DNA of 64,000 nt from an uncultured Collinsella sp. (GCA_959599095.1 CAUGGC010000010.1:1-64000); one strand, 5' to 3'; shown: positions 41,631 to 51,062, counted from the first letter of the stretch. The notes: generated by a model from the sequence alone, not told the origin. Numbers and translations are program-made.

Positions 41631-43391
41631 GTGGCCGACCAGGACATCAAGATGCTCATCGAGCGCATTATGGCCGAGGCCCGGACCCATCAGTCCGCTC
41701 GCTTCTCACATGAGGTCTACGCAGACGAGCCGATTCTCAAGACCGGCCGACAGATGCAGAACTTCCTCCCCGACCAGTACCGCAAGATGCGTGAGATATC
41801 GCGTTGGCAAGAAGACCCCAAGGGCGGCGCGGGCCGTTGGCTTTCGGAAGCCGAGCTTTTCTACCGCCAAGGCCTGCTGATGGCCGACTTTGAGGACGAC
41901 TGCCCCTACAACGGCACCTTTAAGTCGTACTTTCCCACCTACAACGCCATGAGCGACCGGCAGTTGCGCGGCTACTTTACCTGGCGTGCCCAAGTGCGCC
42001 GCGGAACCGTCGAGGAAACGTCTACGTCCTTTGCCTTTCTGTATCTCTATGAGCTGATTTGCGGCATTGGCGTAGATGACCCGCTCGATGGTTTTAACAA
42101 GATCAAGGCTTTTTGGGATGTCTATCGCGCCTTTGAACCCGGCATCGACCGGTTCGCACGCGTGTGGCTGCAGGACTATGCCGTGTTCCATGAGCTCGAC
42201 CCCAAGCTGCTTCGTGACTCTAAAACCGTCATGTTCGATAATGCCCTTATCGAGCTGCGACGCGCGGCACGAGACCTTGTACCAGCACCGGCACCGTCCG
42301 GCCAGACCCCCAAGCGTCGCAAAACCTCCGAACCCACGCTCCCCCTTCCGCCCGATGAGGTGCGCGAGGAGCGACTCATGGCCGCCATCAACGCCCTCTC
42401 CACGTACAACCTAAGTAACTCGCGGCTCGACCGCAGCCACCACCGCGATCTGCGCCACGTGGCGTGCGCCGTGTATGTCCGTATGGCGCGCTACTATGAC
42501 ACGCACCGAAAGACCGGCATCGTGGCGAGCTTATTTGGGGAGGAGACGGCCATGCCCTACACCATGTTTGCCTCGGCCGTATTCTTTGCGCCCGAGCGCC
42601 ACGAGGACTGCGAATACCGCCTGGATCCCATCCATATCTACCGTTGCCAAAACGGCTTTTGGGAATGCATGCGTATCCACGGTAGTAGGCAAAAGAGCAG
42701 CAAGCTCGGTGAAATGATGCGCGCCTGCGACCAACGCCTGCGCCTGGCGCTGGACCCCGCCCATCCCCTTAAGGAAGAAAAGGTCCCCAAATATCTGGCC
42801 AAGATTATCGATGACGAGATTGTGGCATGGCTTTCGTGGGACGCCGCACACCAGCCCGTCAAGATCGATATCGATCTGAGTCAGCTGGGGCACATTCGGA
42901 GCGCCGCTGCGCAAACGCGCGAAGCGCTTTTGATCGACGAGGAACGCGAGGACGGCGCGTCCGCAGAAGCCGAGGCAGCGGACTCAGGGCAACCGGAAGC
43001 CGGGCCCGTAGCCGACGCGATTGTCGAGGCGGTCGTGGCACCCATTCGGCAGGACTTGACCGACGAGCCGACCATATCCACCGAACAGTTTGGTGTCGTG
43101 GCACCGCTTCTCGCGCCAACGTCAGCGTTCGCAGCCGCAGTGCCCGCTGACGCCACGAACGAACTCGCGCCCGCCGCAGACGCCTATCTCCGCGCGCTGC
43201 TCGAGCACAACGCAGTACAGGCGGAATCGGCGGTAGTGCAATCGGGGCAGAGCGAGGACATGCTCGTCGATACCATCAACGAGACGCTCTTTGACCTGGT
43301 GGGCGACACCGTAATTGAATTTAGCGCGGCAGGGCCGCAGATTATTGAGGACTACGAAGCAGACGTGAGAGGATACCTAGACCATGAGTGA
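41631..43391 (+). CDS. TerB_N/TerB_C domain protein
   Basis: The 586-residue cytoplasmic protein carries a TerB_N domain (~45-180; GRWLSEAELFYRQG, CPYNGTFKSYFPTYNAMSDRQLRGYFTWR and FLYLYELICGIG). A central helical region and an acidic Ala/Glu-rich linker (~435-490) follow, and then a TerB_C-type end (LFDLVGDTVIEFSAAGPQIIEDY). TerB_N/C domains occur in tellurite-type stress systems and in gene clusters with helicases and ATPases. It is likely a scaffold or metal-sensing adaptor for the next two proteins. The start is GTG with GGAGAGGAGAAG upstream. It overlaps the ATPase gene by 8 bases, so the two are tightly co-translated. Confidence 0.82.
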   Translation: MADQDIKMLIERIMAEARTHQSARFSHEVYADEPILKTGRQMQNFLPDQYRKMREISRWQEDPKGGAGRWLSEAELFYRQGLLMADFEDDCPYNGTFKSYFPTYNAMSDRQLRGYFTWRAQVRRGTVEETSTSFAFLYLYELICGIGVDDPLDGFNKIKAFWDVYRAFEPGIDRFARVWLQDYAVFHELDPKLLRDSKTVMFDNALIELRRAARDLVPAPAPSGQTPKRRKTSEPTLPLPPDEVREERLMAAINALSTYNLSNSRLDRSHHRDLRHVACAVYVRMARYYDTHRKTGIVASLFGEETAMPYTMFASAVFFAPERHEDCEYRLDPIHIYRCQNGFWECMRIHGSRQKSSKLGEMMRACDQRLRLALDPAHPLKEEKVPKYLAKIIDDEIVAWLSWDAAHQPVKIDIDLSQLGHIRSAAAQTREALLIDEEREDGASAEAEAADSGQPEAGPVADAIVEAVVAPIRQDLTDEPTISTEQFGVVAPLLAPTSAFAAAVPADATNELAPAADAYLRALLEHNAVQAESAVVQSGQSEDMLVDTINETLFDLVGDTVIEFSAAGPQIIEDYEADVRGYLDHE

Positions 43392-44688
43392 TACCGCATC
43401 CGCAGCACCCCGCGTGCCCAAGCGCGTCGCCGCCGTTATCCTAAACTCGCTCAAGGGCGGCGTGGTCCCGCGCATCGGCCTTCCCTATATCACCGTGGGA
43501 CGCGAGGTCGAGATTCGCGCCCTGCTCACCGATCTGAGTCTCATCTCCGACGGTGGCGCGAGCTTCCGTTTTTTAGTCGGTCGTTACGGCACCGGCAAGA
43601 GCTTTTTGCTCCAGACCATCCGCACGCACGCCATGGGCGAGGGATTCGTCGTCGCCGATGCCGACCTATCCCCTGAGCGCCGCCTGCAGGGCGGCCAGGG
43701 ACAGGGCCTTGCCACCTACCGTGAGCTCATCCGCAACATATCGACTAAAACGCGCCCCGAGGGCGGTGCGCTCAACCTTATCCTGGATCGCTGGGTCGCC
43801 TCGTGTGCCGATGCCGATGAGTCTGCCGTCAATGCCCAACTGGCCCCGCTCGAGGAAATGGTCCACGGCTTCGACTTCGCCCGTATGCTCCGCCGCTACC
43901 GCGCGGCCGTATCCGAGGGCGACGAAGAAGCTATGAGCCGCGTGACCAAATGGATCCGCGGCGAGTACCGCACCAAGAGCGAGGCGCGCGCCGAGCTGGA
44001 CTCCTCGACCATCATCAGCGATGACGATTGGTACGACTACGTCAAGCTCATCGCACGTTTTTTGGTCTGCAGCGGCTACAAGGGCATGCTGGTGCTCATT
44101 GACGAGCTCGTGAATCTGTACAAGATTCCCAACGCGATCACGCGCCAATATAACTACGAGAAGATCCTGACCATGTACAACGACACGCTCCAGGGCAAGG
44201 CGCAGTACCTGGGCATGATCATGGGCGGCACGCCAACCTCCATCGAAGACCGCCGCCGCGGCGTGTTCTCCTACGAGGCCCTTCGGAGCCGTCTCGCTCA
44301 GGGCCGTTTTGCGCGCGATGATCTCAAAGACATGCTCGCGCCCATCATCCGCCTGCAGCCACTCACCTATGAGGAGTTGCTGGTGCTAATCGAAAAACTC
44401 ATGCAAATTCACGCCGGCTACTTTGGCTGGACGCCCACGCTTACCGAGAACGACTTGGTGGACTTCCTCAAGATTGAGTTTGGCCGCGTGGGAGCCGATA
44501 CGCACTTGACGCCGCGTGAGGTCATCCGTGACTTTATCGAGCTGCTCGATATCCTGTGTCAGAATCCCGATGCAAACGTGGCTGAGTTGCTGCAAAGCGT
44601 CGGCGGCGTCACGCTGGCGCCGCCAGCCACAACAGGCGACACCGGAACCGCAGACGGCGACCGCAACTTCGCCGAATTCACCATCTAA
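43384..44688 (+). CDS. BrxD-like (DUF2791) P-loop ATPase
   Basis: The 434-residue AAA-like ATPase has Walker A GRYGTGKS (66-73) and Walker B LVLIDE (~236-241). The text FRFLVGRYGTGKSFLLQTIR, VVADADLSPERRLQGGQGQGL and TYRELIRNISTKT matches the DUF2791/BrxD family, an ATPase found in type 2 BREX phage-defence loci. It lacks the size of BrxC. It probably couples ATP hydrolysis to loading or switching of the helicase encoded next. Its ATG lies inside the end of the TerB-like gene. The gene is followed by a short hairpin and then the helicase gene. Confidence 0.85.
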   Translation: MSDTASAAPRVPKRVAAVILNSLKGGVVPRIGLPYITVGREVEIRALLTDLSLISDGGASFRFLVGRYGTGKSFLLQTIRTHAMGEGFVVADADLSPERRLQGGQGQGLATYRELIRNISTKTRPEGGALNLILDRWVASCADADESAVNAQLAPLEEMVHGFDFARMLRRYRAAVSEGDEEAMSRVTKWIRGEYRTKSEARAELDSSTIISDDDWYDYVKLIARFLVCSGYKGMLVLIDELVNLYKIPNAITRQYNYEKILTMYNDTLQGKAQYLGMIMGGTPTSIEDRRRGVFSYEALRSRLAQGRFARDDLKDMLAPIIRLQPLTYEELLVLIEKLMQIHAGYFGWTPTLTENDLVDFLKIEFGRVGADTHLTPREVIRDFIELLDILCQNPDANVAELLQSVGGVTLAPPATTGDTGTADGDRNFAEFTI

Positions 44689-44723
44689 CCTGCCAAAAAG
44701 GGACAGGTTTATTTTGGTAGGTT
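44687..44723. repeat. REP-like hairpin between ATPase and helicase genes
   Basis: AACCTGCCAAAA and TTTTGGTAGGTT form a 12-bp stem with one mismatch; the loop region contains GGGACAGGTT. It begins at the ATPase stop codon. The GGGACAG core is shared with other intergenic hairpins of this window. No long T-run follows, so read-through into the helicase gene is likely. Confidence 0.7.
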
Positions 44724-44804
44724 TTATCTGGGCGAACGTTGAAGCAGTAATGCAGCAAGCCACTGCTCGCCACGTTGAGAGATTCGCTTTTGAAAGGAGG
44801 CCTC

Positions 44805-47249
44805 ATGAACGCCTTTGACCGCTACGCCCCGTTTATCCAAGACTTCATCTACTCCCACGATTGGGAGAGCCTGCGCTCCATTCAGGTTGCAGCGGCAGAT
44901 GCCATCTTTAATACGCAGGACAATGTGCTCCTGACGGCATCCACGGCTTCCGGCAAAACCGAGGCAGCCTTCTTTCCCATCCTGACCGAGTTTTGGGAGA
45001 ACCCGCCCGCAAGCGTGGGCGCCCTCTACATCGGCCCCCTCAAGGCGCTCATCAACGACCAATTCGTCCGCCTCAACGACCTATGCGAAGAAGCCGATAT
45101 CCCCGTCTGGCACTGGCATGGCGATGTCTCGCAGTCACACAAGGCCAAACTCATCAAAAAGCCGAGCGGCATCCTTCAGATTACGCCCGAATCGCTCGAG
45201 GCGCTCCTGATCCATAAGCACATGGCGATCCCGCGCATGTTTTGCGACCTGCGCTACGTCGTCATCGACGAGGTTCATTCGCTCATGCGCGGCGACCGCG
45301 GCGGGCAGACGCTCTGTCTTATCGAGCGCCTCTCGCGCATGGCAGGCGTGCAGCCTCGACGCATCGGCCTTTCTGCCACCATCGGCGACCCCGAGCGCAC
45401 GGGCGCTTTTCTCTCACAGGGAACGGGGCGCGACTGTGTTATCCCCCGCTTTGAAGAACCGCGCCGCGTGTGGCGCATCTCCATGGAGCACTTCTACAAC
45501 TCGGGTCCCCAGGCACAGCAGCGGGGATTCGAGAGCACGGGTCCTCAAGAGGCCGAAGTGCTTGCGTGCGAGCGTATCGAGGCGGCGGCATCCGCGGCAC
45601 TGCCCGCCGGCGCCCAAGACATGCGTCACAGCGGACAGCTCACACAAGAGGAGCGCCGTCAACGTCGTGAGCGGGCACGAGGCAAAGCCGCTCCCAAAGA
45701 CCGTCGCACTTCCTCGGCCCCCGAGGGCGAAGTCGACATCCCACGAGCGACCGAGCAGGCGCTTCTCAACCCCACCGACACGGCGCCCGACAACGCCGAC
45801 CCCGGTATGGGCTATATCTTTGAGCATACGCGCGGCCGCAAGTGCCTGGTCTTTGCCAACTCGCGCGAGGAGGCAGAGGCCGTGTGCTCCATGCTGCGTA
45901 GCTACTGCGAGAACCGGCACGAGCCCGACCGTTTCCTCATTCATCACGGCAATCTTTCGGCATCGTTGCGCGAGACGGCCGAGGAACTCATGCGCGATGA
46001 GGAGCAGGCACAAACAACCGTCACCACCTCTACGCTGGAGCTCGGTATCGATATCGGCCGCTTGGAGCGTGCCTTCCAGATCGACGCGCCGTTTACCGTC
46101 AGCTCCTTTTTGCAGCGAATGGGCCGCACGGGACGCCGCGATCTTCCGCCCGAGATGTGGTTTGTCATGCGCGAGGAAGAGCCCGAGCCGCGCACGATGA
46201 TGCCCGAGACCATTCCGTGGAAGCTCCTGCAGGGCATCGCGCTCGTACAACTCTATCGCGAGGAAAAGTGGGTCGAGCCGCCCGAGCTCGATCGACTCCC
46301 TTACAGTCTGCTCTACCACCAGACTATGTCGACACTTGCCAGCACCGGCGAGCTCACGCCGGCAGAGCTTGCCCAGCGCGTGCTCACACTCAGCTATTTC
46401 CATCGCATCTCGGCCGATGACTATCGCGTATTGCTGCGTCACCTCATTAAGATCGACCATATCCAGGTCACCGAGGGCGGCGGACTCATCGTGGGTCTCG
46501 CGGGCGAGCGCATCATTAACAACTTTAAGTTCTACGCCGTATTCCAGGAAAACGAGGAGTTCACCGTTCGTAGCGAGTCGGCCGAATTGGGCACGATCGT
46601 CAACCCGCCACCGCCCGGTGAGCGCATCGCCATCGCCGGACACTGCTGGATTGTCGAGGAAGTGGACTGGAAGCGCCACACCGTCTTTGCCACGCAGGTC
46701 AAGGGTCGTGTGCCGGCCTACTTTGGCGACTGCCCCGGCGACATCAATACACACGTACTCGAGCGCATGCGCAAGGCGCTCAACGAGCACGCGGCATATC
46801 CGTATCTCATGGGCAACGCACGGGCACGCCTTGCACAGGCTCGTCATACCGCCGAGATTTCGGGCGCGGGAACCAAACCGCTCATTAACCTGGGTGGCGA
46901 CACCTGGGTGCTCTTCCCCTGGTTGGGCAGCTATGCCTTTCTGGCGCTCGAACGTATGCTCAAGATTAAATGCGCCGCGGAGCTTGGCCTTCGCGGGCTC
47001 GATCCGTCGCGCCCGTACTTTATGCAGTTTAAGATGAAGGCCGACGAGGAGACGTTCTTTGAGGTGCTCGCCGCCGAGGCCGAGAAGGACTTCGGCCCCA
47101 TCGACCTCGTCTATCCTGGCGAGGTGCCTTACTTTGATCGGTACGACGAGTTTGTTCCCGAAGAGCTCGTGCGCAAGGGTTTCGCCGAAGGCGTGCTCGA
47201 CATCGATGGCATGAAGCAGCGTGTCCGCAGCTGGCGCGACCACGCCTAA
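44805..47249 (+). CDS. Lhr/BrxHI-like superfamily 2 helicase
   Basis: The 814-residue helicase has Walker A TASTASGKT (44-52), motif Ia GPLKALINDQF, a DEVH box in VVIDEVHSLMRG (~152-162), motif III GLSATIGDPE, and the second RecA-like half with LVFANSREEAEAVC, TSTLELGIDIG and QRMGRTGRR. A long C-terminal region (~500-814) resembles the extra domains of Lhr. BREX type 2 loci carry an Lhr-like helicase called BrxHI beside BrxD, so the pairing with the DUF2791 ATPase is meaningful. The ATG at 44805 has AAAGGAGG upstream; a 120-residue linker (~270-340) between the helicase halves is Arg/Glu-rich. Confidence 0.86.
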   Translation: MNAFDRYAPFIQDFIYSHDWESLRSIQVAAADAIFNTQDNVLLTASTASGKTEAAFFPILTEFWENPPASVGALYIGPLKALINDQFVRLNDLCEEADIPVWHWHGDVSQSHKAKLIKKPSGILQITPESLEALLIHKHMAIPRMFCDLRYVVIDEVHSLMRGDRGGQTLCLIERLSRMAGVQPRRIGLSATIGDPERTGAFLSQGTGRDCVIPRFEEPRRVWRISMEHFYNSGPQAQQRGFESTGPQEAEVLACERIEAAASAALPAGAQDMRHSGQLTQEERRQRRERARGKAAPKDRRTSSAPEGEVDIPRATEQALLNPTDTAPDNADPGMGYIFEHTRGRKCLVFANSREEAEAVCSMLRSYCENRHEPDRFLIHHGNLSASLRETAEELMRDEEQAQTTVTTSTLELGIDIGRLERAFQIDAPFTVSSFLQRMGRTGRRDLPPEMWFVMREEEPEPRTMMPETIPWKLLQGIALVQLYREEKWVEPPELDRLPYSLLYHQTMSTLASTGELTPAELAQRVLTLSYFHRISADDYRVLLRHLIKIDHIQVTEGGGLIVGLAGERIINNFKFYAVFQENEEFTVRSESAELGTIVNPPPPGERIAIAGHCWIVEEVDWKRHTVFATQVKGRVPAYFGDCPGDINTHVLERMRKALNEHAAYPYLMGNARARLAQARHTAEISGAGTKPLINLGGDTWVLFPWLGSYAFLALERMLKIKCAAELGLRGLDPSRPYFMQFKMKADEETFFEVLAAEAEKDFGPIDLVYPGEVPYFDRYDEFVPEELVRKGFAEGVLDIDGMKQRVRSWRDHA

Positions 47250-47262
47250 GACCAGTCTTTTT
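47248..47262 (+). terminator. Weak terminator after the helicase gene
   Basis: A short AGAC-CA-GTCT hairpin is followed directly by TTTTT at the helicase stop codon. The stem is only four base pairs, so the call is tentative. Confidence 0.3.
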
Positions 47263-47275
47263 GGGACGGGGAGAC

Positions 47276-48154
47276 TTACTTGTCGTGAAGGACGGTGCCG
47301 AGGAAGTCGGCGTCGAAGGGCACGGCTTCGGCAAAGGCGTAGTCGCCGTCGCTGGCGATGAGCAGGTAGTTCTCCTCGCCGCCGAACTTCGCATCGCCAC
47401 ATGGGACCACCCAGGCGTGGGCGAATACCTCGAGTGCCGTGGCAGCGCAATCGCGCAGGAACGTCACATCGCTCCCCTCGCTTGCGCTCACGATATTGGC
47501 AACGTAGACGCCACCGACATTTAGGCTGCCCCGCACCAAACGCAACGCTTCAACCGTCGCCAGCTCGCGTACGGGCTCGGCACCGCCAAAGCAATCGCTC
47601 ACGACCACGTCGTAGCGGCGATGGCCCACACTCGTCACACCCAGATACGAGCGAGCCTCAGCAGTAATCACCCGCAAGCGGTCGCCCACCGTGCGCTCCA
47701 GCTCGTCCAGATAGAACCAACGGCGCGCCAGGCGCGTAATCTCTCCGTCATACTCGATGACGTCCATGCGCAAGTCCTCGTGCGACATCAGAGCGAACTT
47801 AGAATAGGCAAACCCGCCGCCGCCCAGCATAAGCATGCGGTCGATGCCGTGGCCATAAGCGTCGCGCATCGCATCCTCGGCCTCAAACACATCGTCAAAT
47901 GCACGATAGTACGCAAAGACCGGCTCCGCCCAACGATCGCCAACGTAACTCGCGCTTTGGTAGACGCCACCTTGCACCAATACACGGACTTCGTCGCCGC
48001 CCTCGTCGTGCACGCGCTTCACACGCGCCAACCCATTGCGGGTTCGCGCAACCTGCAGACAGGCAGCACGAACAGCGACAGCGGCCGCACCAAGCGCCGC
48101 GGCTCCCAGAGCAACGCCGGCAACGACGCCGGCAGAAACACTCGGCTTGTTCAT
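47276..48154 (-). CDS. Spermidine synthase-like methyltransferase-fold protein
   Basis: The 292-residue protein has an N-terminal hydrophobic Ala/Gly/Val segment (~7-30), which may anchor it in the membrane, and a spermidine-synthase-type fold. The nucleotide/SAM loop is MLMLGGGGFAYSKF, followed by the acidic DVIEYDGEI and a conserved YDVVVSDCFGG. Spermidine synthase itself lacks the membrane segment, and the putrescine pocket residues cannot be verified, so this may be one of the many spermidine-synthase-like proteins of unknown substrate. It starts directly after the elp3 stop codon with AAAGGAG upstream and is co-transcribed with it. Confidence 0.78.
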   Translation of the reverse strand: MNKPSVSAGVVAGVALGAAALGAAAVAVRAACLQVARTRNGLARVKRVHDEGGDEVRVLVQGGVYQSASYVGDRWAEPVFAYYRAFDDVFEAEDAMRDAYGHGIDRMLMLGGGGFAYSKFALMSHEDLRMDVIEYDGEITRLARRWFYLDELERTVGDRLRVITAEARSYLGVTSVGHRRYDVVVSDCFGGAEPVRELATVEALRLVRGSLNVGGVYVANIVSASEGSDVTFLRDCAATALEVFAHAWVVPCGDAKFGGEENYLLIASDGDYAFAEAVPFDADFLGTVLHDK

Positions 48155-50062
48155 CTAGAGCTCCTTTTGCAGATAAAGGCCATGGTCATAAAATCCAAGA
48201 TGGCGATAGTACTCGCGTGTGCCAATCGCGCTGATCACGTTGATGCGCGCATAGCCCGCGTCCCGAGCAATATGGCACGCACGCTCTACGAGCAAACGCC
48301 CCAATCCATGGTGCTGGGCTGCCTGGCCTTGATCTCCCACGCGCGCCGCCATGCCATACACGTGCACCTCGCGAATCATCGCCTCGTCCGGTGTCGTCGG
48401 CAACTCATCCGCATGCGCGGCAACAAAAGCACGATCGGGCAGAGACAGACGCAAAAAGCCCGCGATCTTGCCCTGCGGCGTCACCCACTGCAAAAAGCGC
48501 TCGTGCGTCACCGGCGTCTCGTACGCCACTTCCTCGTCAAGGGTCAGCTCATGCAAGTCGGCGCCCGCCGTGCTAATCTCGCGATAGCGAATCTCACGCA
48601 CTGTCGCGCCTTCCCCACGAGCCGACAAGCGGTTTTCAACGAGCTGACGCAGGTTGGGCTTCTTGTTGCCCACCATGATGTCGTCGGAGCTAAAGTCGCG
48701 GATCATGCGACTGATGCGGCAGAACGCCGGCGTCACCACGATGTCGTCGGCCAACACATCGAGCAGCTCTTCCTCGGTATAGGGACGCCACTCGCCGCGC
48801 TCATAGCAGCCCACCAGACGCGAGCCCTCGATGAGCGCGCACGGGTAGACCTTGACCTCGTCGGGCATAAAGGCCCCTTCGGTCATAAAGCGCTCGTAGT
48901 CGCGCTTGTCCCCCTCGGGTGTGGCGCCCAATAAGTTGAGCATAAAATGCGCATGGATCTTAAAGCCAAAGAGGCGCGCAAGCGAAAACGCCTGCTCGAT
49001 CTGAGCCACCGAAATGCGACGCTCGTTGATATCGAGCAAATGCTGGTCGAGGCTCTGGATGCCCATCTGAATCTTGGTGCAGCCCAGACGACGAATGAGC
49101 GTGAGCGCCTGTGGCGTCACGGCATCGGGGCGGGTCTCGATAACGAGCCCCACCACGCGATGCTTCGCCGTCTCGTTGATGCGCTGCTGACGCTCAAGCT
49201 CCTCCATCGTTTCCGTCTGCCACTCGGCAGCCTCGCCCCATGGCGTACCGGGGCCGTACAGACGACGCACTGCGCGGTTATAGCCACCAACGACAGCATC
49301 CACACGCCCCTGCTCGTCGGCAACGCCGCTCGCAAGCTCGGCCTCGTCGGTCGCAATGCCGGCAGCCCGATAGCGCTCGCGGCGCTCTGTTACCACCGGC
49401 GGCAGGGCATCGGCGGGAGCGTCATCGAGCAGGCGCCCTGCCTCGGCACGGCTGATGCCCGGACGCGCCAACATGGGGTTTGCCGCCACACCGGCGACGG
49501 CATCGTCATTGAGCGCACGGAAAAGCTCCGACATAAACCACGTCTGATACCCTTGCGGATAGTCGCTCCAGGTACCGCCGAGCACAATGAGCTCTATCTT
49601 GTCGGTCGCATGTCCCATCTGCGAAAGCGCGGTCAGACGAGCGCTCACCTGCAGATACGGGTCGAAGCAGTTTTGCTCCGCACGGGCGCACGCCGGCTCG
49701 GCGTGCAGATAGCTTTTGGGCATGCGCAGATCGTTGGGGCAAAACAGGCAATCGCCCGAGCATGGCCAGGGCTTGGTAATGACGGTAATGGTCGCCACGC
49801 CCGAGGCCGTTCGGCGCGGCTTCATACGCAGGACCTGCAGCAGTTGACGCTCCAGATCGGAATCGACATTCCACGCAGCCCACCGAACCGGCTCCTCACG
49901 TTTAACCCGCTGGTAGAACGGCAGCAGACGGCGCTTGGCCAAATCGCGTTTGTCGGCACCCTCACGGCGCGCCTCGGCATGTATCAGTTTGACGAGCGCT
50001 TTGTCGTCCACGGTCTCGCCGCGACGCAGGGCCTCGAGTATGTTCAAGATAATCTGTTCCAT
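48155..50062 (-). CDS. elp3: Elp3 tRNA U34 modification enzyme (radical SAM/acetyltransferase)
   Basis: The 635-residue protein combines a radical SAM domain with a C-terminal GNAT acetyltransferase domain. It thus matches Elp3, which makes 5-carboxymethyl-uridine at the wobble base of some tRNAs from acetyl-CoA. The cluster ligands are Cys101, Cys105 and Cys108 in PCSGDCLFCPN. KMQ-like LGCTKIQMGIQSLD and RPDAVTPQALTLIRRLG are in the SAM part, and HHGLGRLLVERACHIA and REYYRHLGFYDHGLYLQKEL in the acetyltransferase part. Bacterial Elp3 is sporadic and works without the other Elongator subunits. A Trm9-like methyltransferase lies 2 kb away. Confidence 0.93.
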   Translation of the reverse strand: MEQIILNILEALRRGETVDDKALVKLIHAEARREGADKRDLAKRRLLPFYQRVKREEPVRWAAWNVDSDLERQLLQVLRMKPRRTASGVATITVITKPWPCSGDCLFCPNDLRMPKSYLHAEPACARAEQNCFDPYLQVSARLTALSQMGHATDKIELIVLGGTWSDYPQGYQTWFMSELFRALNDDAVAGVAANPMLARPGISRAEAGRLLDDAPADALPPVVTERRERYRAAGIATDEAELASGVADEQGRVDAVVGGYNRAVRRLYGPGTPWGEAAEWQTETMEELERQQRINETAKHRVVGLVIETRPDAVTPQALTLIRRLGCTKIQMGIQSLDQHLLDINERRISVAQIEQAFSLARLFGFKIHAHFMLNLLGATPEGDKRDYERFMTEGAFMPDEVKVYPCALIEGSRLVGCYERGEWRPYTEEELLDVLADDIVVTPAFCRISRMIRDFSSDDIMVGNKKPNLRQLVENRLSARGEGATVREIRYREISTAGADLHELTLDEEVAYETPVTHERFLQWVTPQGKIAGFLRLSLPDRAFVAAHADELPTTPDEAMIREVHVYGMAARVGDQGQAAQHHGLGRLLVERACHIARDAGYARINVISAIGTREYYRHLGFYDHGLYLQKEL

Positions 50063-50073
50063 GTCCCCATTGT

Positions 50074-50116
50074 AAAGGCAAAGGCGCCGGAGCCGATCTC
50101 GGCTTCGGCGCCTTCA
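50074..50116 (-). terminator. Terminator of the XRE/DUF4097 operon
   Basis: A 16-bp stem with one mismatch (AAGGCGCCGAAGCCGA and complement) and a two-base loop is followed on the minus strand by TTGCCTTTAC. It lies between the DUF4097 stop codon and the elp3 start. Confidence 0.75.
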
Positions 50117-50159
50117 TCAAAGAGCATGCCTATATGTACCGATCTCCGAAAACCGCATG

Positions 50160-51062
50160 TCACTCCGGATCAAACGACATGTCGCCCGAACCGACCTCGA
50201 AACGATACGTAGCAGACTTATCGCCGTTGTCGAATTCAAGATTCAATATGGTCTCGCCATCGTAGCCAAGCGGAAGGAAATCGCTCTCGAAGTCACCGCT
50301 GCCCACGGTGAGGCTCGCCTTAAAGCCCGTAGAGTTCGGAACCGTCATCTCCACATCGCCCGAGTCCACGCTTACGTCCATCGACTTCGCGGGGGCCTGG
50401 TAGAGCTCGAACGTCACATCGCCCGAACCGACCTCGGCACTGAGCGCATCAGTCACGCTGCCCGCAAACTCTACATCTCCCGCACCCAGGAAAAGGTCGA
50501 AACCATCACAGGTGACACCGGCAATCTGCAGATCACCCGAGCCCACGTGCGCGTTGACTCCCTTCAGATGTTCGGCAACACGGCGCGGCAGCTCGACCGT
50601 AACTGAGCGATCGATTGCCTTACCGTCATCACTTCCAAACTGGGAAACCTTGAGCGTCGAGTCCTCGACGGATGCGATGTTCTGCGTCGCGGCCTTGGAG
50701 GCATCCATACCATTGGCAACGCGTCCCCGCTCGATAACGCGAGCCTTGTTACCATCAATAACCTTGACGTCCACCGTAGCCGCATCGATATCGAAATCGA
50801 GGTAGCGAAACTCATCGGCATCAAAGGTCGTACACGAAAGCTGCTGAGGCCGAGCGGAATAGTTACCGCCATCGTTCATAAAATCGTCGTCATCAACCAC
50901 ATCGTCCATACCGGACAAGCCGGGTATAACATCGTCGAGATCCCACGGGCCATCAAAATGAATCAAAGTCCGCGAAACGCCAAAAACAAGCCCGATAATC
51001 AGTACAAACGCTCCGATGCCGACGCCCATGCGCAGCTTGGATTCATGCGAAAGCTTCATCAT
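50160..51062 (-). CDS. DUF4097-type beta-repeat membrane protein
   Basis: The 300-residue protein has an N-terminal membrane segment (~10-30) and an acidic linker (DDVIPGLSGMDDVVDDDDF). A repetitive beta-helix-like region follows in which GSGD or a close variant recurs about every 20-25 residues (HVGSGDLQIAG, GAGDVEFAGS, EVGSGDVTFEL, DSGDVEM, VGSGDFES, VGSGDMSFD). This is the DUF4097/DUF4098 layout, thought to be extracytoplasmic. Its ATG overlaps the stop codon of the XRE regulator, so the pair is co-translated, a common arrangement for this family. Confidence 0.85.
   Translation of the reverse strand: MMKLSHESKLRMGVGIGAFVLIIGLVFGVSRTLIHFDGPWDLDDVIPGLSGMDDVVDDDDFMNDGGNYSARPQQLSCTTFDADEFRYLDFDIDAATVDVKVIDGNKARVIERGRVANGMDASKAATQNIASVEDSTLKVSQFGSDDGKAIDRSVTVELPRRVAEHLKGVNAHVGSGDLQIAGVTCDGFDLFLGAGDVEFAGSVTDALSAEVGSGDVTFELYQAPAKSMDVSVDSGDVEMTVPNSTGFKASLTVGSGDFESDFLPLGYDGETILNLEFDNGDKSATYRFEVGSGDMSFDPE

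Noticed and set aside
41631..47249. A complete BREX locus
   Set aside because: Only BrxD-like and BrxHI-like proteins are present; PglX methylase, PglZ, BrxC-type large ATPase and PglW are absent in the window.
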